This document shows positions 1-5,759 of a stretch of 5,759 nt of DNA, piece after piece. Position 1 is the stretch's first letter; each line of letters begins with the position of its first letter. Both the position numbers and the translations under genes were made by a program. The notes under the pieces were generated by a model, which searched no databases, had not been told where the DNA came from, and saw nothing but the letters and a program-made list of their open reading frames with translations. Source of the DNA: Bacteroidales bacterium. Its GTDB lineage: Bacteria > Bacteroidota > Bacteroidia > Bacteroidales > UBA7960. The DNA lies in the NCBI GenBank assembly GCA_007131895.1, contig SLPR01000532.1:1-5759 (forward strand), in the 5' to 3' direction.

Positions 1-726
1 ACAGCACAGGTACAGACCATTCATGACCCCAACGTCACTCCCACCATAACACCGGGAGAAATTAACGAAATGGGCCAACAGACAAAGCCCAAATCAGATC
101 TGATAGTACTTGACTTTGAAGGACTGGGAAACAGCCAACCCATTCTTGATTATTACAATGGTGGTTTTGGTGGCGGGGGATTTGGCCCGGGCCCTGATTA
201 CGGAGTAACATTTTCAGGAGCTACATTATCCTTGATATCTCAAAGTGCAGGAGGCACCGGAAACTTCATGAATGAGCCCTCTCCCTCAACCATAATGTTT
301 TTTCTGGATGAGAATAATTCAATAATGAATGTTGAGGCAGGTTTTGAAGTAGGATTTTCCTTTTACTATACTTCCAACACAGAACCAGGTTCTGTTGAAG
401 TATATGATGAAGCGGGAGGCACAGGAAACCTGCTTGCTACATTCAATTTGCCCCCTCTGTTTGTGGATGGCCCCCTGGGAGCTTTTTACAATAAATGGGA
501 ACCCATCGGCGTCTCTTTTGATGGAGTAGCAAAATCGGTTAAATTTATCGGTGCAGCCAATTTTATAGGATTCGACGATGTAACATTTGGCAGTGAAACT
601 CCTGGAGGTGATGACGACGATGATGATGACGATGAATATGCCATACCTCTCTCAAACTGGGCATTGCTCCTTGGTTTGGGTCTTATTCTTTTGTTTACAA
701 TGATGAGAATCAAAAGAATTCTTTAG
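1..726 (+). CDS. Exported protein with PEP-CTERM-type ectodomain and C-terminal IPTL-like sorting signal (5' partial)
   Basis: The reading frame is open from base 1 to the TAG at 724-726, giving 241 visible residues. The ATG at 70 is therefore probably internal, and the true start with a signal peptide should lie off the left edge. The ectodomain (about 100-600) begins with a LIVLDFEGLGN segment, then a Gly/Tyr/Asn-rich loop and a YGVTFS segment, and ends with an IGFDDVTFGS segment. From memory this pattern matches beta-sandwich domains of PEP-CTERM proteins in cyanobacteria and proteobacteria. A linker with eight Asp follows (610-633), then IPLSNWA (643-663), a hydrophobic helix (about 664-705) and a basic tail RIKRIL (706-723). 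Such tripartite tails are recognised by exosortase-type transpeptidases, so I infer an exported, processed, possibly surface or extracellular-matrix protein. Its specific function is unknown and no catalytic motif is visible. It converges on ftsZ and is unlikely to be functionally linked to the division genes. Confidence 0.85.
   Translation, partial: TAQVQTIHDPNVTPTITPGEINEMGQQTKPKSDLIVLDFEGLGNSQPILDYYNGGFGGGGFGPGPDYGVTFSGATLSLISQSAGGTGNFMNEPSPSTIMFFLDENNSIMNVEAGFEVGFSFYYTSNTEPGSVEVYDEAGGTGNLLATFNLPPLFVDGPLGAFYNKWEPIGVSFDGVAKSVKFIGAANFIGFDDVTFGSETPGGDDDDDDDDEYAIPLSNWALLLGLGLILLFTMMRIKRIL
610..633 (+). repeat. Run of eight Asp codons (acidic linker)
   Basis: Eight consecutive Asp codons, a mix of GAT and GAC, are followed by Glu-Tyr and precede the sorting motif. 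The run forms a highly acidic hinge between the folded ectodomain and the membrane segment. The near-repetitive GAY tract is a plausible site for length variation between strains. A role in metal binding or as a spacer is inference only. Confidence 0.8.
643..723 (+). other. C-terminal protein-sorting signal, IPTL/PEP-CTERM-like
   Basis: The encoded segment has three parts: the motif Ile-Pro-Leu-Ser-Asn-Trp-Ala, about 14 hydrophobic residues (LLLGLGLILLFTMM), and a short Arg/Lys tail at the very C-terminus. The IPTL-CTERM family, known as the partner of an exosortase of the XrtH type, has the pattern IPTLSxWG. This copy looks like that pattern without the Thr and with Ala in place of Gly. The three-part layout is seen directly. 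The processing enzyme is inferred and is not encoded in this window. Confidence 0.7.
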
Positions 727-735
727 GAAACGCTC

Positions 736-749
736 ATTGGATATCCAAT
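736..749. repeat. 14-bp perfect palindrome
   Basis: ATTGGATATCCAAT is its own reverse complement and starts 10 bases after the stop codon of the left-hand gene. It has no loop, so it would form a poor RNA hairpin. It could be a protein-binding site or chance. No function is claimed. Confidence 0.4.
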
Positions 750-785
750 AAGAATCCAGACAAGTCTGATTATTGCAGTCATGCT

Positions 786-817
786 AAAAAAGGCCCTCAA
801 AAAAGGGCCTTTTTTTT
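786..817. terminator. Bidirectional intrinsic terminator between the convergent genes
   Basis: A 12-bp perfect stem pairs AAAAAAGGCCCT (786-797) with AGGGCCTTTTTT (804-815) around a 6-base loop, CAAAAA. The plus strand ends in a T run to 817, and the minus strand ends in a T run opposite the A run at 786-791. Because A and T tracts flank the GC core symmetrically, the hairpin should stop transcripts from both the left-hand gene and ftsZ. It lies 19 bases beyond the ftsZ stop codon and 60 beyond the stop of the plus-strand gene. Confidence 0.9.
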
Positions 818-835
818 GTACTATTATGCAATTAC

Positions 836-2380
836 TTAATCTACATTGTCGTGAAGAAACGAGTTGTTAGACTTTATCTGTGTCTTGCCATCACCATCAA
901 AAAGGGTGTATCTTGAGATGTGGGACTCATTGCTGGCAGGAACCTTATTAAGCTCAACCTTTCTTCTCAGGTAAGCGGGCTCCTTCTCCAAATCCTGAAG
1001 ACCTTCAGGGGTTTTCAGCTTAAGACTCAATTCACGCAATCTCTGCTCCCGCTCCCTGGCTTTGGCCTTAAGACCCATATTCTCGCTGTTGTGTTCGCCA
1101 TCTTCATGCAGGACATAGCGCTTGATTTCTGAAGGCGGTTTTTGATCATCGCCTTTATCTTCAATAAAGTTGGGCCTAAAAGATGAATCATCACGGTGGG
1201 TCTTCACACCTACCTGTGATGGAGCAGAGGGTTTGTCTGTCCTTTGGTGGTGAGCTGCAGAACCCTCCTGCTGACCCGAACCCTTTGAGATAATCTTCAT
1301 ACCCTGCTCTTCCTGGTTCCTGATTTCTTCTTTGGGCACAGAGGTTGTATCAAGAGACACCACTTTTTTCTGTGCCTGTTTATTTTCCAGGTTAAAACCA
1401 AGATCTGAACTTTCACCAAATCCCGTAGCTACAATAATTACGTTGATTTTATTGCCTAAACTCTCATCTTTCCCATAACCCCAGATAATATCGGCTGTTG
1501 AGCCGGCCTCGGATTGAATATAATCTGTTATCTCGGTGATTTCGTCCATGAGAATTTCTTCCTTACCACTAACAATATTAAGGAGCACATTGCTGGCTCC
1601 CCTGATATTATTATCGTTGAGCAAGGGTGACGCGAGGGCAGTTTCAACAGCTTTAATGGCACGGTCTTCACCTTCGGCACTTCCGCTACCCATAATGGCA
1701 ACGCCACTGTTAGACATTACAGTTTTTACGTCGGCAAAGTCAACATTCACCCCACCGGTAAGGGTAATAATTTCGGCAATACCTTTGGCTGCCGTAGTAA
1801 GAACATTATCAGCTCTGGCGAATGCGTCGGTGACTGAGAGATTGCCATATAGTTCTCTGAGTCTGTCATTGCAGATAACAATGAGGGCATCAACATTTTC
1901 CTTAAGCTCCTTGAGCCCTTCCTCGGCCTGCAGACGACGTTTGCGTCCTTCAAAAGCAAAAGGAATGGTTACAATACCTACCGTTAGGATATTCAAATCC
2001 CTGCATGCTTTTGCGATTACAGGAGCGGCTCCGGTTCCGGTTCCTCCTCCCATACCGGCGGTAATAAAGAGCATTTTTGTGTTTACTTCCAACAATTCCC
2101 TGATACGATCAAGGTCTTCAATGGCGGCATTTTTTCCAACGGCAGGAATGCTGCCTGCACCACGCCCTTCTGTCAGGCTTACACCCAGCTGAATTTTGTT
2201 GGGCACAGGGCTGCAATCAAGGGCTTGAGAATCGGTATTGCAAACAATAAAGTCAACACCCTCAATACCTTGCTTAAACATATAATTAACAGCATTACTA
2301 CCCCCGCCACCTACTCCCAGTACTTTGATGTGAGAAGATTGGTTTTTTGGCAAATCGAAATTTATCATGTCTGAGTTCAT
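836..2380 (-). CDS. ftsZ: Cell division protein FtsZ (tubulin-like GTPase)
   Basis: FtsZ polymerises with GTP at midcell to form the Z ring that organises the divisome and septal wall synthesis. The 514-residue product has the nucleotide-binding start GVGGGGSNA (22-30), the NTD segment at 48-50, the tubulin signature GGGTGTG (111-117) and the T7 synergy loop NVDFADVKT (212-220), whose Asp214 and Asp217 are the expected catalytic acids. The globular domain ends near residue 322. A long charged linker follows, with a helical Arg/Glu/Lys stretch (about 438-456), then a conserved C-terminal peptide EPAYLRRKVEL (467-477) and a further 37 residues ending NSFLHDNVD. E. coli FtsZ has 383 residues, so most of the extra length is tail, as is usual in Bacteroidota. 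The start at 2380 gives MNSDMINFDL. A second in-frame ATG four codons on (2366-2368) is an alternative, and no Shine-Dalgarno tract decides between them. It is the last gene of the cluster, ending just before the terminator. Confidence 0.98.
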   Translation of the reverse strand: MNSDMINFDLPKNQSSHIKVLGVGGGGSNAVNYMFKQGIEGVDFIVCNTDSQALDCSPVPNKIQLGVSLTEGRGAGSIPAVGKNAAIEDLDRIRELLEVNTKMLFITAGMGGGTGTGAAPVIAKACRDLNILTVGIVTIPFAFEGRKRRLQAEEGLKELKENVDALIVICNDRLRELYGNLSVTDAFARADNVLTTAAKGIAEIITLTGGVNVDFADVKTVMSNSGVAIMGSGSAEGEDRAIKAVETALASPLLNDNNIRGASNVLLNIVSGKEEILMDEITEITDYIQSEAGSTADIIWGYGKDESLGNKINVIIVATGFGESSDLGFNLENKQAQKKVVSLDTTSVPKEEIRNQEEQGMKIISKGSGQQEGSAAHHQRTDKPSAPSQVGVKTHRDDSSFRPNFIEDKGDDQKPPSEIKRYVLHEDGEHNSENMGLKAKAREREQRLRELSLKLKTPEGLQDLEKEPAYLRRKVELNKVPASNESHISRYTLFDGDGKTQIKSNNSFLHDNVD

Positions 2381-2478
2381 ATTTTCTGGTTCTAAGGTAG
2401 TTATTAATAAAAATAATTAATTATTTGCGACAAATTTTTTATCAACAGATTTTGCGCTATAATGTTAATAAAACAGCA
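2381..2478 (-). promoter_or_regulatory. AT-rich ftsA-ftsZ spacer, possible ftsZ promoter or leader
   Basis: This 98-base gap is about 22% GC, far lower than the flanking genes, and is the only sizeable gap in the cluster. On the minus strand it contains TATTTTTA (2408-2415), which matches the Bacteroidota -7 element TAnnTTTG at all but the last position. A TTTG (2431-2434) lies 15 bases upstream of it, shorter than the usual spacing of roughly 19. The promoter assignment is weak. The spacer could instead be a translation-enhancing A/T-rich leader, typical where Shine-Dalgarno signals are not used. Confidence 0.3.
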
Positions 2479-3753
2479 TTAATCGCTAGTATCATTTTCG
2501 AAAAACTGTTTTCCTTTCTTCAATATTACATCAAAGAAATTGCCCTTATTCTTTTGCGAATGGGTCGAAACTTTTGGGTCTTTACGTCTTCTTTGTTTTT
2601 CTGAGTTTTTAAACCCCTGAATTACCAAACCGACCCCCGTGGCGTGCATGGGTTTTGAAACCTCATCGGAGGGGGATTTTGCCAGGTGCTCGCTGGGGTA
2701 GCCAATACGTGTATCCATGCCGGTAATAAAAGAGGTGAGCTGCGCAATATGCTTGAGTTGACTTCCACCGCCGGTGAGCACTATTCCGGCAATCAGTTTG
2801 TTTTCAAATCCTGAATTGCGGATTTCATAATATACATGCTCAATAATCTCTTCTGTGCGGGCCTGAATAATGTTGGCCAGATTCTTCAGCGAAATTTCCT
2901 TGGGTTCTCTACCCTTCAAACCGGGAATAGATACGATTTCCTCATCCCTGTTTTCGCTTGTCAGGGCCGATCCAAAACCTATCTTGAGTGCTTCTGCCTG
3001 ATTTTTAATTATGGAGCATCCTTCTTTGATATCTTCCGTTATTACGTTTCCTCCCAAAGGGATAACAGCCGTATGACGAATAATATCATCCTGAAAAATG
3101 GCAATATCAGTGGTGCCGCCACCAATATCTACCAAAACCACTCCGGCCTCCTTTTCTTCGGCGCTCAGAACAGCCTCAGAAGATGCCAAAGGCTCCAGGA
3201 TAAGATCATCTATCTCCAGTCCTGCCTTGGTTACGCATTTCTCGATATTTTTGGCTGCAGCAAGCTGCCCGGTTATTATATGAAAGTTTGCCTCCAGGCA
3301 TCTCCCCGACATTCCAATGGGTGCCCTTATCCCCTGCTCATTATCAATAATGTAATCCTGGGGGATTACATGAAGAATATCCTCACCGGGAGGCAAAACC
3401 AGCTTGTACATGTTTTCAATGAGCGAATCAACATCTTTCTGATCAATCTCTTCATCAATAGAGTTTCGCATAATATTTCCCCTGTGCTGTAAACTGCGGA
3501 TATGCTGACCTGCAATTCCAACATTTACAACCCTGATCTCAACCCCTGAACGTTGTTCTGCCTCAGTAACAGCAGCTCTGATGGAGTCAACAGTATGCTG
3601 GATATTGGCTACCACCCCCCTGCTGACTCCCAGCGAGGGACTCTTGCCGAATCCAAGTATTTCGATTTTCCCATATTCATTTTTCCTGCCAACGATACAT
3701 GCAATTTTCGTTGAACCAATATCTAAGCCTACAATTATTTCGGAAGGTACCAT
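2479..3753 (-). CDS. ftsA: Cell division protein FtsA (actin-like membrane tether of the Z ring)
   Basis: FtsA is an actin/Hsp70-fold ATPase that anchors FtsZ filaments to the inner face of the cytoplasmic membrane and recruits later divisome proteins. The 424-residue product has the phosphate-1 motif DIGSTK (11-16), the FtsA-specific 1C (SHS2) region around 84-163 in place of the actin 1B subdomain, the phosphate-2 motif DIGGGTTD (209-216) and the adenosine motif LTGGGS (326-331). After a basic linker (about 384-404), residues 406-421 (FFDVILKKGKQFFEND) form an amphipathic helix, the expected membrane-targeting sequence. The ATG at 3753 begins 8 bases after the ftsQ stop. An in-frame stop at 3766-3768 rules out a start further upstream, and the first residues fit the family. 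Length and motifs are normal, and there is no sign of damage. Confidence 0.97.
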   Translation of the reverse strand: MVPSEIIVGLDIGSTKIACIVGRKNEYGKIEILGFGKSPSLGVSRGVVANIQHTVDSIRAAVTEAEQRSGVEIRVVNVGIAGQHIRSLQHRGNIMRNSIDEEIDQKDVDSLIENMYKLVLPPGEDILHVIPQDYIIDNEQGIRAPIGMSGRCLEANFHIITGQLAAAKNIEKCVTKAGLEIDDLILEPLASSEAVLSAEEKEAGVVLVDIGGGTTDIAIFQDDIIRHTAVIPLGGNVITEDIKEGCSIIKNQAEALKIGFGSALTSENRDEEIVSIPGLKGREPKEISLKNLANIIQARTEEIIEHVYYEIRNSGFENKLIAGIVLTGGGSQLKHIAQLTSFITGMDTRIGYPSEHLAKSPSDEVSKPMHATGVGLVIQGFKNSEKQRRRKDPKVSTHSQKNKGNFFDVILKKGKQFFENDTSD

Positions 3754-3761
3754 AGCAGCAT

Positions 3762-4553
3762 TTATTTAGAACAAACAACCTGATTTTTATATTGCAAATT
3801 AATTCTTTTGTAGCTTCCCCATCCAACGTGGGTAAGCCCGTTTATGTAAAACTTCATCAGTTTATCAAATTTTTCTTCCATCTCATGGACATTGCCAAAC
3901 TCAATTATATGTGCGCCATTGCGTGGCACTAGTTCGAACTGCCCTGCCCGGGTAACATAAATCTGATCAATCCATGCATGAAGAAACTCATCATTTCTGA
4001 TGTACTTTACCAGTTCGTTAAGCTCCTTCAATACATTATCTGATGAAGACAATTCTGTACTGTTTTCAAACTTATCGATAGAAATACCGGGAGAATACCT
4101 TGTGTTTACAAAGCCTGTAACAACCAATACCCGCGCGGTATAAGACCCACTTGGTTTCATTAGCTTACCCTTGCTGTCAATATAAAAAGTTTCATTAACC
4201 CTGTTTATCACCCTGGCTACAGGAACTCTTTGCTTGATATCTACATTCAAATGCCCGTCAATGGTTCTGTAAACCCGGCTTTTATCAACATAATACATCG
4301 TATTGACAAGCTCTTCAATACGATTGAGAGAAATATCGCTGAATCTTTTCCCTTCCAGGGTATCCATAATGGAATACACCTGCTTCACAACAGCATTGGA
4401 ATCCACAAAGGATAAACCTCCTGAAGTGTCAATATTGACTCGAAAACTGCGACATGGCATTGCCTTATTGCTCTCCACAGCAAACCCAAGCAGAATAAAA
4501 ACCCCTGCTGGCAATAAGATATAAAATGCGATGACGGCAATTCGTTTTATCAT
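3762..4553 (-). CDS. ftsQ: Cell division protein FtsQ/DivIB family
   Basis: FtsQ is a single-pass membrane protein that links the cytoplasmic ring to the septal synthase complex, with its bulk outside the membrane. The 263-residue product has a short basic N-terminus (MIKR), one transmembrane helix at about residues 5-25, a degenerate POTRA-like region (about 36-108, ending in the strand HLNVDIKQRVPVARV) and a C-terminal beta-domain up to about 257. The sequence is divergent, as FtsQ usually is in Bacteroidota, so identification relies on topology, size and its place between murC and ftsA. Its ATG shares bases with the murC stop (ATGA, 4-bp overlap), which suggests translational coupling. Its stop lies 8 bases before ftsA. 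No alternative start is better placed. Confidence 0.93.
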   Translation of the reverse strand: MIKRIAVIAFYILLPAGVFILLGFAVESNKAMPCRSFRVNIDTSGGLSFVDSNAVVKQVYSIMDTLEGKRFSDISLNRIEELVNTMYYVDKSRVYRTIDGHLNVDIKQRVPVARVINRVNETFYIDSKGKLMKPSGSYTARVLVVTGFVNTRYSPGISIDKFENSTELSSSDNVLKELNELVKYIRNDEFLHAWIDQIYVTRAGQFELVPRNGAHIIEFGNVHEMEEKFDKLMKFYINGLTHVGWGSYKRINLQYKNQVVCSK

Positions 4554-5759
4554 TTTTTCAATAGTTCTTTGATCGGTTTTACAAACTTGTCTATATCTCC
4601 TGCCCCCATTGTAATGAGAACTTCAAAATCGTTTTGCTCAATAAACTCCAGCAGTTCATTGTCATGCAAAAAGTGCTTTTCCGCCTTTTGTATGCGGTCA
4701 GTAATAATCCGGGCACTAACTCCCTCAAGGGGAAGCTCCCGGGCCGGGTATATATCCAGAACTACCACCCTGTCCAGACGGTCAAGAGCTTCAGCAAATC
4801 CATCAGCAAAATCTTTTGTCCGCGAAAAGAGGTGGGGCTGAAACACACCTGTAATCTTCCTGCCGGGAAACATTTCAATGGCTGAATCAATGCAGGCCTT
4901 TATCTCACGGGGATGATGAGCGTAATCATCAATGTAAACAACCTTATCGGTTTTAAGAACAATTTCAAATCTTCTTTTTACACCCCGGTAGTTGGTTAGT
5001 GCCGCCTGAATATCCTCCCATTGAATTCCGGCATTGAGCGATACAGCAGCAGCGGCAAGAGCATTTTCCAGATTGTGTCTGCCGGCACCTCCAAATTTCA
5101 CAGGAATACTGTCTTTACCATGTTTCATTTTACAGGAATACTTGCCTTCAGAGATGGTTATATCTTCAAGGGTATAGTCTGCACTTCCTGCAATACTATA
5201 GGTTTGCTGCCCGGGAACAATATCTTTTAACACACCAATGTTCTGGTGGGTAATTAATACGCCACCAGGCTTCAGGTTTTTGACAAACAGTTTAAAGGTG
5301 TCTTCCACCTGCTCCATAGAACCATATATATCAAGATGATCGGCATCTACAGATGTTATTACTGTAATATTGGGTTGAAGATGCAAAAAAGAACGGTCAT
5401 ATTCGTCAGCTTCCACAATCACATAATGCGGTTTGCCCGACACAACGAAGTTGGTATTGTAATTTGTGCTTATCCCACCTGCAAGAGCCATAAAATTCAT
5501 TCCCGCAGTTTTAAAAATGTGGGCAAGCATGGTTGTAATGGTTGTTTTGCCATGAGTGCCAGCAACGGCAATCATAAAATTGTTTTGCGCAATAACACCC
5601 AGCACATGTGCACGTTTGTACATGGGGACTCCGGTTTTCAGCAGAAATTCAAACTGTTGACTGTTCTGTGGGATAGCCGGGGTATAAATAATCATATCAA
5701 GATTTTCCGGGATAAGTCCGGCGCTGTCTTCATAATTGATATCGGCTCCTTCTTTCTCA
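4550..5759 (-). CDS. murC: UDP-N-acetylmuramate--L-alanine ligase MurC (5' partial)
   Basis: MurC joins L-alanine to UDP-MurNAc using ATP, the first amino-acid addition in cytoplasmic peptidoglycan precursor synthesis. The frame is open to the right edge: 21 codons (ending IPENLD) precede the ATG at 5693-5695 and continue the family sequence, so that ATG is internal. In all 402 residues are visible. Roughly 55-60 N-terminal residues, including the Gly-rich UDP-binding motif, lie outside. Counting from the visible Met, the motifs are the P-loop GTHGKTT (46-52, bases 5540-5560), EADEYDRSFL (95-104), DADHLDIYG (117-125), GRHNLENALAA (205-215), DDYAHHPREI (256-265), QPHLFSRT (286-293) and a C-terminal GAGDI (364-368). 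The DDYAHHP and FSRT motifs favour MurC over other Mur ligases. All visible catalytic motifs look intact. The stop codon overlaps the ftsQ start by 4 bp. Confidence 0.97.
   Translation of the reverse strand, partial: EKEGADINYEDSAGLIPENLDMIIYTPAIPQNSQQFEFLLKTGVPMYKRAHVLGVIAQNNFMIAVAGTHGKTTITTMLAHIFKTAGMNFMALAGGISTNYNTNFVVSGKPHYVIVEADEYDRSFLHLQPNITVITSVDADHLDIYGSMEQVEDTFKLFVKNLKPGGVLITHQNIGVLKDIVPGQQTYSIAGSADYTLEDITISEGKYSCKMKHGKDSIPVKFGGAGRHNLENALAAAAVSLNAGIQWEDIQAALTNYRGVKRRFEIVLKTDKVVYIDDYAHHPREIKACIDSAIEMFPGRKITGVFQPHLFSRTKDFADGFAEALDRLDRVVVLDIYPARELPLEGVSARIITDRIQKAEKHFLHDNELLEFIEQNDFEVLITMGAGDIDKFVKPIKELLKK

Noticed and set aside
70..72. ATG as the start of the left-hand gene
   Set aside because: The frame stays open for 23 codons to the window edge, and starting here would leave an exported protein without a signal peptide.
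486..713. A minus-strand open frame with a Ser run
   Set aside because: The Ser run is simply the reverse reading of the Asp codons of the plus-strand gene, and the plus-strand frame has clear domain and sorting-signal structure.
753..771. Small inverted repeat CAGAC-AA-GTCTG with flanking pairing
   Set aside because: The loop would be too small, the extension needs a bulge, and there is no T tract after it. The real terminator lies just downstream.
727..835. Possible small RNA or small gene in the convergent gap
   Set aside because: Only 109 bases, with the terminator filling part of it. No start-stop pair with coding character or RNA fold beyond the terminator was seen.
1536..2192. A 218-codon open frame on the plus strand opposite ftsZ
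   Set aside because: It lies wholly antisense to a confidently identified gene, its product is a low-complexity Ser/Leu/Pro-rich sequence without recognisable motifs, and it reads as the mirror of FtsZ codons.
2836..3492. A 218-codon open frame on the plus strand opposite ftsA
   Set aside because: It is antisense to conserved FtsA motifs, the product has no family resemblance, and no promoter or terminator goes with it.
5693..5695. ATG as the start of murC
   Set aside because: The 21 upstream codons continue MurC-like sequence, and starting here would remove the N-terminal UDP-substrate domain.

Overview
The window is about 5.8 kb of a Bacteroidota chromosome, most likely from the Bacteroidia/Flavobacteriia side of the phylum. 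It holds the distal half of a dcw (division and cell wall) cluster on the minus strand, in the order murC - ftsQ - ftsA - ftsZ. A secreted or surface-protein gene on the plus strand converges on ftsZ. The phylum assignment rests on four things: the very long FtsZ C-terminal tail with an Asn-Ser-Phe-Leu-His-Asp-type end, the Bacteroidota style of FtsQ, the gene order, and the absence of Shine-Dalgarno-like purine tracts ahead of the genes.

Layout. Positions 1-726 (+) hold the 3' part of a gene for an exported protein. It has a beta-rich, Gly-rich ectodomain like those in PEP-CTERM protein families, a run of eight Asp, and a C-terminal tripartite sorting signal (IPLSNWA motif, hydrophobic helix, basic tail). 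Positions 727-835 are the convergent intergenic region, with a strong hairpin that should terminate transcription in both directions. Then, reading leftward on the minus strand, come murC (4550 to beyond the right edge, 5' end missing), ftsQ (3762-4553), ftsA (2479-3753) and ftsZ (836-2380). murC and ftsQ overlap by 4 bp, ftsQ and ftsA are 8 bp apart, and ftsA and ftsZ are separated by a 98 bp spacer of about 22% GC.

Function. MurC adds L-Ala to UDP-MurNAc, the first peptide-forming step of peptidoglycan precursor synthesis. FtsQ is the bitopic divisome linker, FtsA the actin-like membrane tether, and FtsZ the tubulin-like ring protein. The tight packing of murC-ftsQ-ftsA suggests one transcript. 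The AT-rich gap before ftsZ is the only place inside the cluster with room for an extra promoter or other control.

The division genes look intact and ordinary. The least ordinary parts are the convergent exosortase-type surface protein and the architecture of the FtsZ tail. I see no RNA genes, insertion sequences or CRISPR arrays, and no gene-free stretch over 300 bases.
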